Source: Mycobacterium sp. ITM-2016-00317 (GTDB taxonomy: Bacteria > Actinomycetota > Actinomycetes > Mycobacteriales > Mycobacteriaceae). From it: a stretch of DNA of 64,000 nt. Positions within the stretch are counted from its first letter, which is position 1, and each line of letters opens with the position of its first letter. A program made the translations under genes and the position numbers. The stretch is from assembly GCF_002968295.1 (NCBI RefSeq), contig NZ_CP134399.1:3472001-3536000 (forward strand), in the 5' to 3' direction. The notes under the pieces are model-generated. The model worked only from the letters and a program-made list of their open reading frames with translations, did no database searches and was not told where the DNA came from. Below are positions 35,224 through 43,630 of this stretch, in pieces.

Positions 35224-35531
35224 ATGACCGACGCCGCATGGGCATTGGCGCAGTACCGCACCTCACGCGGTGTCGCGGCCCTGCGCACAATCGATCTGGG
35301 CGCTCTGGCCCCCGTCGAAGGTGAGTTGGTACCGCCGCTGACCTATCCCGGTAAAGTGATCTGCGCAGGCGCGAACTACTACGATCACGCCGACGAGATG
35401 GGGTCGATCGACCGGATGCATCGGCCGACCCGTTCTTCTTCCTCAAGGCGCCGACGACCACGATCATCGGCCCCGACATCGCCACGATCAACATGTGGGG
35501 GCCGGTCAACGAAGAGGAGTTGCAGCGATGA
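35224..35531 (+). pseudogene. N-terminal remnant of a fumarylacetoacetate hydrolase family gene
   Basis: ATG 35224 follows AGGGGAG. The first frame reads LTYPGKVICAGANYYDHADE, the hallmark start of FAH-fold hydrolases; after MGSIDR the frame is lost and the minus-one frame continues ADPFFFLKAPTTTIIGP, the next conserved FAH segment. One missing G near 35415 (CGGATG for CGGGATG) explains this. The catalytic metal-binding half is absent: the frame ends after NMWGPVNEEELQR at a TGA (35529-35531) overlapping the acetyltransferase ATG. So the gene is both frameshifted and internally deleted. Confidence 0.8.
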
Positions 35532-35938
35532 CAAGAGAATTCACCGACAGCACCGGTGCGCAGGTGACGGTGACTCTCGACGAATCACCACCGATCAGCG
35601 CCTACGTCGTACGCCTGGCCGACGGAACACGGGTCGGCCGTGCCGATTTCGTCGACCCACCCGATGAGGCAGGCGAGCGCATCTTCTTCCACACCGAGGT
35701 CGACGAGGAGTTCAGCGGGCGGGGTCTGGCGGGCCTGCTGCTGCGCGAGGCACTCGCCGACAGCATCGGCAAGAACCTCACCGTCGTCCCGGTGTGCCCG
35801 CTGTTCGCCCGCCACCTGAAGAGGCACGGCGACGAATTCGTCGCCGACGGCGGCCGTTTCCGCAGGCCGACGAAAGCCGACATCACCCTGGTCACCCACA
35901 CCATGCGTCAGGACGGGCATGCGGTCACCGATTCCTGA
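35528..35938 (+). CDS. Small GNAT-like N-acetyltransferase (YjdJ/COG2388 type)
   Basis: 136 residues from ATG 35528, with AGAGGAG 8 bases upstream. The acetyl-CoA region FHTEVDEEFSGRGLAGLLLR has the R-G-x-G/A pattern of GNAT proteins, and the later VVPVCPLFARHLKRH segment is typical of the short COG2388 group. These lack the usual full GNAT fold and substrates are unknown. It overlaps the glutaminase gene by 20 bases, so the two are co-translated. Its start overlaps the stop of the degraded FAH remnant. Confidence 0.85.
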   Translation: MTREFTDSTGAQVTVTLDESPPISAYVVRLADGTRVGRADFVDPPDEAGERIFFHTEVDEEFSGRGLAGLLLREALADSIGKNLTVVPVCPLFARHLKRHGDEFVADGGRFRRPTKADITLVTHTMRQDGHAVTDS

Positions 35939-37157
35939 CTATCTGACCGAAACACTCGGCGACATCGCGTCGGACACCTCGGGCGCGCCGGCGGACTACA
36001 TTCCCGAACTGGCGACGGCGGACCCCGAGCGCCTCGGCGCCGCCTTCGCGATGGTCGACGGCGCCATCTACGGCGCCGGCGACGTCGATGTCGAGTTCAC
36101 GATCCAGTCGATCTCCAAGCCGTTCGCCTACGCGCTGGCGCTGGCCGATCGGGGCTTCGACGCGGTGCTGGCCAAGGTCGGCGTCGAACCGTCCGGCGAG
36201 GCCTTCAACGAGCTCTCCCTCGAAGGCGGCTCCGGGCGTCCGCTCAACCCGATGATCAACGCAGGCGCCATCACCACGCACTCACTCGCCGGGCCCGTAG
36301 GGCTGGACGCGGCGGAACGGTTGCAGCGTGTGGTGGACGGCCTTTCGGCGTTCGCCGGTCGCCGCCTGACGGTCGATGAATCGGTGTGCGCGTCGGAGAT
36401 GGAGCACGCGCACCGCAACCTGGCCATCGCCCACATGCTTCGCAGCTACGGCGTCCTCACCGAGGACCCGGCCACCGTGGTCGAGGGCTACACCCGCCAG
36501 TGTTCCCTGCTCGTCACGACGCTCGACCTGGCCGTGATGGCCGCGACGCTGGCCAACCACGGAGTCAATCCGCTCACCGGTGAACGCGTGGTGCCCGAGC
36601 GCGTGGTGCGCCAGGTGCTCAGCGTGATGTCCACCTGCGGAATGTATGACGCCGCAGGCGACTGGGCGACCCAGGTCGGCATCCCGGCCAAGAGCGGTGT
36701 GGCCGGCGGCCTGATCGGTGCGCTTCCCGGACAGCTCGGGATCGCCACGTTCTCCCCGCGTTTGGACGTCCACGGGAACAGCGTCCGCGGAGTGGGCCTG
36801 TTCGGCCGGTTCTCGTCCGACATGGGTCTGCACGTGATGGAGGTTCCGGCCGCAGGCCGTGCGGTCGTGCGGTCCAATCACGTCACCGGCGCGGGACCCG
36901 ACGCGGTCCGGGTGATCGAACTGCAGGGCGGCATCCGCTTCGCCGGCGCCGAGCGGGTGGTTCGCGAGATCACCGACACCGCGCCGACGGAAAGCCGAGT
37001 GGCACTGGATCTCACGATGGTGTATTCGATCGACGACGTCGCCCGACGGATGCTGCTGGAGATCGTCCGCCGGCTCACCCTCGACGGTCACCAGGTCTCC
37101 CTGATCGACCCCGAGGGCATCCTGCCCGTCCCCGAGGTCAGCCCCGAATCTCGTTGA
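35919..37157 (+). CDS. glsA: Glutaminase with C-terminal STAS domain
   Basis: 412 residues; ordinary GlsA enzymes are about 305. Residues 1-305 are a serine-type (beta-lactamase fold) glutaminase: IPELATADPERLG, catalytic Ser64 and Lys67 in QSISKPFAY, INAGAITTHSL, Y/C-rich GYTRQCSLLVT, STCGMYDAAGDW and GIPAKSGVAGG. Residues about 325-410 form a STAS-like domain (VRVIELQGGIRFAGAERVV, VALDLTMVYSIDDVARRML). The enzyme converts glutamine to glutamate and ammonium; the STAS part is likely regulatory. It is convergent with, and overlaps by 20 bases, the aminotransferase-regulator fusion. Confidence 0.93.
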   Translation: MRSPIPDYLTETLGDIASDTSGAPADYIPELATADPERLGAAFAMVDGAIYGAGDVDVEFTIQSISKPFAYALALADRGFDAVLAKVGVEPSGEAFNELSLEGGSGRPLNPMINAGAITTHSLAGPVGLDAAERLQRVVDGLSAFAGRRLTVDESVCASEMEHAHRNLAIAHMLRSYGVLTEDPATVVEGYTRQCSLLVTTLDLAVMAATLANHGVNPLTGERVVPERVVRQVLSVMSTCGMYDAAGDWATQVGIPAKSGVAGGLIGALPGQLGIATFSPRLDVHGNSVRGVGLFGRFSSDMGLHVMEVPAAGRAVVRSNHVTGAGPDAVRVIELQGGIRFAGAERVVREITDTAPTESRVALDLTMVYSIDDVARRMLLEIVRRLTLDGHQVSLIDPEGILPVPEVSPESR

Positions 37158-38868
37158 GGTAGTTGTAGATCGTGTACCGGGTGACGTCGAGACGGCCGGC
37201 GACATGGTCGACCGAATCCCGGATCAGGAAGAACCCCGCCTCGTCGAGTTCACGGACCACGGCGGCCTTCTGCTGCTTCTTCATCTCCGACGGCTGCACA
37301 CCGACCTTCGCGATCGCCCGGTCCACCAGGAACCGCTGCAGGCTGTCGACATCCGGCGGGAAGCTCTCGTCCCGGGGCCCGACCTCCTCTGAAATCGCCT
37401 CGGGCAGATCGCTGTTCACGCACAGACAGCCGATGGCTACCCCGTCGGCGTCGCGCAGGAACAGGGTCGACGACCGGATGGGACGCCCGTCGGGGTTGTT
37501 CGTGCGGTAGTTGATGAGGTCCTGGGTGGTCCCCCGCCGGATCAGGCCGAGCAGGAGGTCGGTCATCGGCCCGCCGACGGTGCGGTGGGTCAGATCGCCG
37601 GCGATCGCGGCGATCGAGTCGGGCAACCGGGAGAAGTCGTGCAGCAGCACCTCGTTGCCCGGACCCAGCATCGCGGCCAATCCGTGCACGGCCGGAATCA
37701 ACGACGCCAGCAGGTCATGGGTCGCGTCCCCCGCCGCGGCCGGGACCGGCGCCTGCTCCACCCGCGGGGCGGCCAGTGACCTCAGCGCCGCCCGGAGCCG
37801 TTCGGCGACGTCCGCGGACGTCGAGGCGTGCGGGGAGAGCCGGATGTGGTCGGGCCGCACGGTCGCCGCGATGCCTGCGGCGCTCAGCGCGGCGCCGGTC
37901 TGCTCGGCCGGACAGTCCGGCAGCACGAACGCGAGAATCCCTGCCCGGCGGTGGCGTTCGGAGACGATCCGGGCCCCGCACGAGAGCAGAACCTCCTCCA
38001 GCGCGTCGACGCGCTCGGCGATGGTGGCGGCGATCGCACCGACGCCGGTGTCCTCCACCAACTCCAGCGCCGCGGCGAACGCCCCGGACGTCACCGGGCT
38101 CAGATTCGAGATCGACCAGGCCGCCGCGGTCCGGTCCGGCGGATGGATCGTGTTGTCGAACAAGCCGGGATCCCGGGCGCCGGTCCAGCCCGAGAGCACC
38201 GGATCCATCCGCTCCAGCGCCCGGTCCGACAGCATCGCGAACCCGGTGCCCCAGCCCGCCCGCAGCCACTTCTGCCCGCCCACGACCAGGATGTCGGCGA
38301 CCTCCCACGGCTCCTCGATCACGCCGAAACCCTGGATGCCGTCGACGACCAGCAGGCGGTCCCCGATCACGTCGCGCAGCGCGGCCAGATCGGCCCGGTA
38401 ACCGGTGCGGAAGTCGACCGCGCTGACCGACACCATCGTCACGTCGTCGCTCAACGCGGCCGCCACCCGCTCCGCGGTGACATGCCCTTCCGGCAGCGCC
38501 CGCACGGTCAGCCGGCCCGCCTGTTCGGCGCGGGCCCACGGGTAGGTGTTGGCGGGGAACTCCGCGGCCGAGACCAGCGCGGTGCCGCCCGGGGCGTTGA
38601 ACGCCGCCTGCATCAGACCGAGACTGGTGTGCGGCTGCAACACGATGTGGTCGATGTCGCTGCGGCACAACCGGGCTGCGACCGCCTTCGCGCGGGTCTC
38701 TTCGCGCATGAGTTCGTCCACGGTGGCGGGACCGGCCCGGGTGGCCTTCTCCAGCAGCCGGGCGGTGGTGTCGAGTACGGCATGCGACGGCGGCCCGAAG
38801 CGGGCGAAGTCCAGATAGCCCTCCGGCTCGGAGAACTGCAGCCGGTAGCGCGGGGAGATGGGCTTCAC
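37138..38868 (-). CDS. Class V aminotransferase fused to YheO/DauR-type HTH regulator
   Basis: 576 residues in one uninterrupted frame. Residues 1-365 are a fold-type I, class V aminotransferase or cysteine-desulfurase-like domain: [14 protein letters not shown]-contact [10 protein letters not shown] (Asp176) and the Schiff-base Lys200 in [15 protein letters not shown]. After an Ala/Pro linker (about 368-384), residues 385-490 match a YheO-type PAS sensor ([35 protein letters not shown]) and 530-576 a DauR-like HTH ([20 protein letters not shown], then [10 protein letters not shown]). MocR regulators have the opposite order and a class I aminotransferase. It is the last gene of an amino-acid ABC operon (ATGA overlap), so an amino-acid-responsive regulator or bifunctional enzyme is inferred. 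Confidence 0.88.
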   Translation of the reverse strand: MKPISPRYRLQFSEPEGYLDFARFGPPSHAVLDTTARLLEKATRAGPATVDELMREETRAKAVAARLCRSDIDHIVLQPHTSLGLMQAAFNAPGGTALVSAAEFPANTYPWARAEQAGRLTVRALPEGHVTAERVAAALSDDVTMVSVSAVDFRTGYRADLAALRDVIGDRLLVVDGIQGFGVIEEPWEVADILVVGGQKWLRAGWGTGFAMLSDRALERMDPVLSGWTGARDPGLFDNTIHPPDRTAAAWSISNLSPVTSGAFAAALELVEDTGVGAIAATIAERVDALEEVLLSCGARIVSERHRRAGILAFVLPDCPAEQTGAALSAAGIAATVRPDHIRLSPHASTSADVAERLRAALRSLAAPRVEQAPVPAAAGDATHDLLASLIPAVHGLAAMLGPGNEVLLHDFSRLPDSIAAIAGDLTHRTVGGPMTDLLLGLIRRGTTQDLINYRTNNPDGRPIRSSTLFLRDADGVAIGCLCVNSDLPEAISEEVGPRDESFPPDVDSLQRFLVDRAIAKVGVQPSEMKKQQKAAVVRELDEAGFFLIRDSVDHVAGRLDVTRYTIYNYLNEIRG

Positions 38869-39632
38869 GCAAGCACCCGGGCCAGGAACTGGCGCGTGCG
38901 CTCGTGTTCGGGATCCTTCAGAACGCGCTCCGGGGGCCCGGTTTCGACCACGGAACCGTCGGCCATGAAGACGATCTCGTCGGCGGCTTCGGCCGCGAAC
39001 CCGATCTCGTGGGTCACCACCACCATCGTCATTCCCTCGTCCACCAACGTGTTCATCACCGCGAGCACCTCGCCGACCAGTTCCGGGTCCAACGCCGAGG
39101 TGGGCTCGTCGAACAGCATCAGTTTGGGCTTCATGGCCAGCGAGCGCGCGATCGCGACGCGTTGTTGCTGACCACCGGACAGCTGCGCCGGATAGGCGTC
39201 GGCGCGTGGGGCCAGGCCGACCCGGTCGAGGAGCTCGAGACCGTCCTTGCGCGCGATGTCAGGTGGGACGCCGAGAACCCGGATGGGCCCCTCGATGACG
39301 TTCTCCAGTGCGGTGCGGTGGCCGAAGAGGTTGAACCGCTGGAACACCATGCCGATGTCGCGGCGTTGCCTGGCGACGTCGCGTTCCCGAAGTTCGTAGA
39401 GCTTGCCGTTGCGCAGCTCGAAGCCGATCGGCTTGCCGTCGACCCAGACCTGACCGGCGTCGATGGTCTCCAGGTGGTTGAGGCAACGCAGGAACGTGCT
39501 CTTTCCCGCGCCCGACGGACCGAGCAGACACACCACCTGGCCGCGGTGCACCTGCAGATCGATCCCCTTCAGTACCTCGGTGTGCCCGTAGCTCTTCCGG
39601 ACGCCGACGGCCTGCAGCAGCGGTTCAGACAC
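38865..39632 (-). CDS. Polar amino-acid ABC transporter ATPase
   Basis: 255 residues. Walker [19 protein letters not shown] near residue 38, Q-loop [19 protein letters not shown] typical of the HisP/GlnQ group, signature [13 protein letters not shown], Walker [16 protein letters not shown]-loop VVTHEIGFA. Supplies energy to the importer encoded upstream. Overlaps the permease gene by 8 bases and the fusion gene by 4. Confidence 0.96.
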   Translation of the reverse strand: MSEPLLQAVGVRKSYGHTEVLKGIDLQVHRGQVVCLLGPSGAGKSTFLRCLNHLETIDAGQVWVDGKPIGFELRNGKLYELRERDVARQRRDIGMVFQRFNLFGHRTALENVIEGPIRVLGVPPDIARKDGLELLDRVGLAPRADAYPAQLSGGQQQRVAIARSLAMKPKLMLFDEPTSALDPELVGEVLAVMNTLVDEGMTMVVVTHEIGFAAEAADEIVFMADGSVVETGPPERVLKDPEHERTRQFLARVLA

Positions 39633-40516
39633 GGGTGCTCCTCATCAGCGGGATCGCGCGCAGCGCCCGGCCGGCCTGGGCGGCGGCGCTGCGTTCACTG
39701 CCCCCGAACGTGCGCTCCAGATAGTGCTGGCCGACACTGGCGATCGTCACCACCACCATGTACCAGACCGCGGCGGCGAAGAGCGTCTCCATCACCAGCA
39801 GGTTGTGCGAAGAGATGTTGTTCGCCGCGTGCAGCAGTTCGGTCACGCCGATCACCGACGCGATCGAGGTGCCCTTGAGCATGTCGACGAAGTCGTTGCC
39901 GGTCGGCGGGATGATCACTCGCATCGCCTGCGGCAGCACCACTCTGCGCAGGGTCATCGCCGGGCCCATACCGATGGATTTCGCCGCCTCGACCTGCCCG
40001 GGATCCACACTGTTCAACCCCGCCCGGACGATCTCGGCCATGTAGGCGCTCTCGTTGAGCGCCAGCCCGAGCAGCGCCGCGGTGAACGCGCTCACCAGCA
40101 CATTGGTGGGTTCGTCGACGAGATATCCGCCGAACGGCAGCGGAATCGAGATCTGCGGGATCACCAGGGCCAGGTTGTACCAGATCAGGATCTGCAGCAG
40201 CACCGGCAGACCGCGGAACAACCAGATGTAGCCGCCGGCGAACCATCGGGAGACCGGGTTCGCACTGCGACGCATCAGCGCGATCACGATGCCCAGGACG
40301 ATGGCCACCGCCTGCGCGACCACCGCGAGCAGCACCGTGTTCACCAGACCGACGAGCATCACCCGGTACACGACGAAGTCGGGCACGGCCTGGCCAGTCG
40401 ATCTGCGCTTTCGCCAACGTGGCGACGACCAGTACGAGCAGGCCGGCGATGATGCCGGCGCTGACCCACCGTCCCCAGTGCCGCAGGCGGACGATGGGCA
40501 GCGGCTCAGCCGCCAT
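39625..40516 (-). pseudogene. Polar amino-acid ABC permease with a one-base insertion near its 5' end
   Basis: ATG 40516 (overlapping the binding-protein stop) gives MAAEPLPIVRLRHWG and a first helix, AGIIAGLLVLVVATLAKAQ, then loses phase near 40393. The other frame carries the complete HisM/GlnP-type core: VGLVNTVLLAVVAQAVAIV, the EAA loop ESAYMAEIVRAGLNSVD with GQVEAAKSIGM, and the C-terminus to 39625. Deleting one C in GGCC (40392-40395) joins them as AQIDWQAVPDFVVY. If real, a start inside (GTG or ATG before LVGLVNTV) could still give a permease lacking only the extra first helix, so function may persist. Could equally be a base-call error. Confidence 0.8.
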
Positions 40517-41465
40517 TGATGGCGGTCTGCGTCAGCGCGCCCTGCTCGACACCCCAGCTCTGCAGGATCTTCGGATAGGTGCCGTCCTCGATCAGCGAAC
40601 TCAGTGCCTGGTTGACCGAATCCCGCAGCGCAGTATTGGTTTTCGCGAAACCGATGCCGTACGGTCCGCCCTCGATCGGGGGGCCGGGAACCACTTCGAA
40701 CGCGTTGCCGTCGTTGGCGGTCCGGGAGATGTAGACCGCGCTGGGCAGATCGTTGAGGATCGCAGCAACCCGGCCGGTGCGGAGCTGATTCTGGTTCTGG
40801 GTATCGCTGTCGGTCGCCGTGACGTTGATCGCGGGCTCGCCGGCCTGCACGCATTTCTCGCTCTGGGCGGTCGCGAACTTCTGGTGGCTGGTGCCCTGCA
40901 CGACCGCGATGTTCTTGCCGCACAGCGTGTCCGGACCGGTGATGCCCTCGGGGTTGCCCTTCTGCACCATGATCGTGATGCCCGAGGAGAAGTAGTCGAC
41001 GAAGTCGATCTGCTGCTGGCGCTCCTTGGTGTCGTTCATCGCGGCCATCGTCATGTCGATGCGGCCGGACTGCAGACTGGTGATCAGCGAGCCGAACGCC
41101 ATGTCCTGGTAGGCCATCTCCACCCCGAGCTTGGCGCCGATGGCCTTGGCGAGGTCCACCTCGTAGCCGATCGGGGTGGTGCCATCACCGGCGTAGAAGT
41201 TGTTGGGCGCCGACTGGATGTTCGAGCCGAGGTTCACCGTCTTGGACTCCGCGATCGCCGGCGGGAGCGCTGTCGACAGTTCGGGGTCGGGCTGGATCTC
41301 GGCGATCAGCGCGGCGTTGTCCGGGATCGCGGACTGCCCTTCGGCAGCCTCGGGCTGCCCGGCGCCGGATTCGGATCCCCCGCCTGCGCACGCGGTGAGT
41401 CCGGCGGCGAGGACTCCCGAGAGCAGCACGGTGAGCCGAAGACGACGTGTTGACGGTGATCGCAT
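40506..41465 (-). CDS. Polar amino-acid ABC transporter binding lipoprotein
   Basis: 319 residues from ATG 41465 with GGAGG 4 bases upstream. Signal peptide with lipobox AAGLTACAG. SBP_bac_3 features: NNFYAGDGTTPIGYEVDLAK, AYQDMAFGSLITSLQSGRID, AMNDTKERQQQIDFVDYF, IAVVQGTSHQKF. It captures an amino acid outside the membrane; the ligand class (polar, possibly glutamine, glutamate or a related compound) is inferred from the family. First gene of the binding protein-permease-ATPase-fusion operon, with a palindrome 32 bases upstream. Confidence 0.95.
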   Translation of the reverse strand: MRSPSTRRLRLTVLLSGVLAAGLTACAGGGSESGAGQPEAAEGQSAIPDNAALIAEIQPDPELSTALPPAIAESKTVNLGSNIQSAPNNFYAGDGTTPIGYEVDLAKAIGAKLGVEMAYQDMAFGSLITSLQSGRIDMTMAAMNDTKERQQQIDFVDYFSSGITIMVQKGNPEGITGPDTLCGKNIAVVQGTSHQKFATAQSEKCVQAGEPAINVTATDSDTQNQNQLRTGRVAAILNDLPSAVYISRTANDGNAFEVVPGPPIEGGPYGIGFAKTNTALRDSVNQALSSLIEDGTYPKILQSWGVEQGALTQTAINGG

Positions 41466-41496
41466 GTGGCCTCCAAGTGTGGTGCTCGCCAAACTA

Positions 41497-41509
41497 CAAC
41501 AAAATGTTG
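41497..41509. promoter_or_regulatory. CAACA-AAA-TGTTG operator upstream of the amino-acid ABC operon
   Basis: A perfect 5+3+5 inverted repeat 32 bases before the binding-protein ATG (minus strand). A related sequence, CTACAAACCGTTGAA, follows about 13 bases further upstream, so there may be two tandem sites. The fusion regulator encoded at the end of the operon is a natural candidate. Confidence 0.5.
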
Positions 41510-41708
41510 AAGTCGTCTCTACAAACCGTTGAATATCCCGCCGAATCGCCTTCCACGGCGACCCGGCGGCAGGACACGAACGCAGCCGCAGGTGCGTAGT
41601 CAACACGCGCCCACGCGCCGGAAACAGGTAGTCGATCACCCACGACACCCGCGCCCGCCCGCCCTAGCGTCGGGCTGTATCGGCACGACCGGACCGAGAG
41701 GGTTTCCG

Positions 41709-42968
41709 ATGAGCATCGATGGCGCCACCGCCGTAAGCATCTTCGACGCGGATCTACCCACCGTCGACTACGAGCACGCCGCAAGCCCGGCCGAAGCCCA
41801 CCGGCTCATCGCGGCGGCCCGCGCCCGCGGGCCCATCGCGATGGGACCGCACGGCCCCGAGGCACTCACCTACGAGGCCGTGCGCACCGTGCTGCGCGAC
41901 AGCCGCTTCCAGATTCCGAAGGGCTTCGCGCTCGCCGCACAGGGCGTCACCTCCGGGGAGCTGTGGGACATCGTCGTCCGCGGGCTGCTCAGCCTCGAAG
42001 GCGAGGAGCACCATCGCCAACGACGGCTCGTGGCAAAGGCATTCACTCCCCGTGCCGCCGGCCGGCTCCGCAGCACCTGCGCGGACGTCATCGCCGGACT
42101 GCTGGACCGGGTCGCCGGCGACGGGCGCTGCGACGTGGTCGCCGACATCGCCAGGAACTACCCGATCCCGATCATCTGCGAGTTGCTCGGGACCCGCCGC
42201 GAGGACTGGGATCTGTTGTCCGGCTGGGCCGATGACATCTTCAAGGTGTTCGACTGGAACGTGGTCGAAGACGGTCCGGCGATCGTGCGGGCGTGGCACG
42301 CACTCGAGGACTACCTCGACGAGATGGTTGTCGGGCGACGCGACTCGCTCAGCGACGACCTGTTGTCGGACATGATGCGCGCCGAGATCGACGGCGACCG
42401 GCTGACGCATGCCGAGCTGCTCACCCTCGCCGCGACCCTACTGATGGCCGGCACCGACACCACCCGCAACCAGCTCGCCGCAGCGCTCGAGGCGTTCTGC
42501 GATCATCCGGACCAATGGCGGCTGCTCGCAACCGATCCGGACCTGGCGACGGCTGCGGTGGAGGAATCGATGCGCTACTCCCCCATCATCTTCGCGACGT
42601 TGCGGGTGGCGGTCGAGGATGTCGAGCTCGCCGGGTACACGGTTCCCGCGGGCAGCCCGATCCTGGCCAACATCGCCTCGGCCAACCGGGACGACACGGT
42701 GTACTCGGAGCCGGATCGGTTCGACATCACCCGCCGGGACGCTCCGGCGATCCTGACCTTCGGCGGGGGCATGCACTACTGCCTCGGCGCGCATCTGGCT
42801 CGCCTCGAACTCACCGAGGCGCTGACCCAGATGACCCGGCGGATGCCGCAGATCCGGCGCGACGGACCCTCGTCGTGGCGGCCGCTGACCGGGGTCACCG
42901 GACCGGCGACGCTGCCGATCGCGTTCGGCGACAGCTTCGGTCACAACTCCGCGAACGGCTCCGACTGA
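41709..42968 (+). CDS. Cytochrome P450
   Basis: 419 residues from ATG 41709. Complete P450 signatures: I-helix AGTDTTRNQ, ExxR motif EESMRYSP, and haem loop FGGGMHYCLGAHLAR with the thiolate Cys near residue 358. Soluble bacterial type, needing separate ferredoxin and reductase, neither of which is nearby. Substrate cannot be inferred. The 3' end overlaps the convergent GntR gene by 28 bases. Confidence 0.95.
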   Translation: MSIDGATAVSIFDADLPTVDYEHAASPAEAHRLIAAARARGPIAMGPHGPEALTYEAVRTVLRDSRFQIPKGFALAAQGVTSGELWDIVVRGLLSLEGEEHHRQRRLVAKAFTPRAAGRLRSTCADVIAGLLDRVAGDGRCDVVADIARNYPIPIICELLGTRREDWDLLSGWADDIFKVFDWNVVEDGPAIVRAWHALEDYLDEMVVGRRDSLSDDLLSDMMRAEIDGDRLTHAELLTLAATLLMAGTDTTRNQLAAALEAFCDHPDQWRLLATDPDLATAAVEESMRYSPIIFATLRVAVEDVELAGYTVPAGSPILANIASANRDDTVYSEPDRFDITRRDAPAILTFGGGMHYCLGAHLARLELTEALTQMTRRMPQIRRDGPSSWRPLTGVTGPATLPIAFGDSFGHNSANGSD

Positions 42969-43615
42969 TCGGCCAACTGTGACAGCGTCTGCCAATTGCG
43001 TTCCGTCGCCGCGGCGGCGGCGTCCGCGTCACCTTTGCGGCACAGCGTGATGATCTGCTTGTGCTGGGCGATGGAGTCGCGCCCGGACAACGACGAGAAC
43101 CGTAGGTACTCCACGCGCCGCAGCACCGGGGTGACCTGTTCGAGAACGTGGGCGATCACATCATTGTCACTCGCCTCGACGGCCACCTGGTGGAACGCGT
43201 CGTCGCTGCGTAGCGCGGCCGCGGCGTCCCCGGCCGAGACCGCGTCGGCGAACGCCTTGTTCGCCCGGCTCATCGCGTCGTACTGGGCTCTGCCCATCAG
43301 TGGGACGGCGGTGCGCACCGCGAGCGCATGCATGGCTGCGGCCACATCCTGCGCGTTGAGCACGGCGTGGCGTTCGATCGAGGCGACCACGGTGGACCGG
43401 CCCGGAATGGTGTGCACCAGACCTGATGCCTCCAGCCGCGCCAGCGCCTCCCGTATCGGCGTCCTGCTGATCCCCAACCACTCTTCGAGTTCCGCGTCGC
43501 GCAGCTTCTCGCCAGGAGCCAACGTGCCGTTGATGATCGCGTCGCGGATTGATACGTAGGCCTGGTCACGCAACAACGACCGGCGGTGTTTTCCCCGCTC
43601 GATCGGCACCGGCAC
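42941..43615 (-). CDS. GntR family regulator (FCD subgroup)
   Basis: 224 residues from GTG 43615. Winged HTH: LRDQAYVSIRDAIINGTL, LRDAELEEWLGISRTPIREA, LARLEASGLVHTIPGRSTVV; then a helical FCD domain (DDAFHQVAVEASDNDVIAHV). It lies 15 bases downstream of the GMC oxidoreductase stop on the same strand, so it is probably co-transcribed and may regulate that gene or the convergent P450. Confidence 0.9.
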   Translation of the reverse strand: MPVPIERGKHRRSLLRDQAYVSIRDAIINGTLAPGEKLRDAELEEWLGISRTPIREALARLEASGLVHTIPGRSTVVASIERHAVLNAQDVAAAMHALAVRTAVPLMGRAQYDAMSRANKAFADAVSAGDAAAALRSDDAFHQVAVEASDNDVIAHVLEQVTPVLRRVEYLRFSSLSGRDSIAQHKQIITLCRKGDADAAAAATERNWQTLSQLADQSEPFAEL

Positions 43616-43630
43616 GCAAAGTATCGTATA

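Noticed and set aside
34909..35667. A 252-codon plus-strand frame over the fragment region
   Set aside because: Only its middle part (from 35224) resembles a real protein, the fumarylacetoacetase remnant; the rest is out-of-phase sequence.
37138..38868. Fusion as an artefact of two genes joined by a lost stop
   Set aside because: The two halves share one frame through a compositionally typical Ala/Pro linker, with no ribosome binding site plus start codon at the boundary; homologue comparison is still needed.
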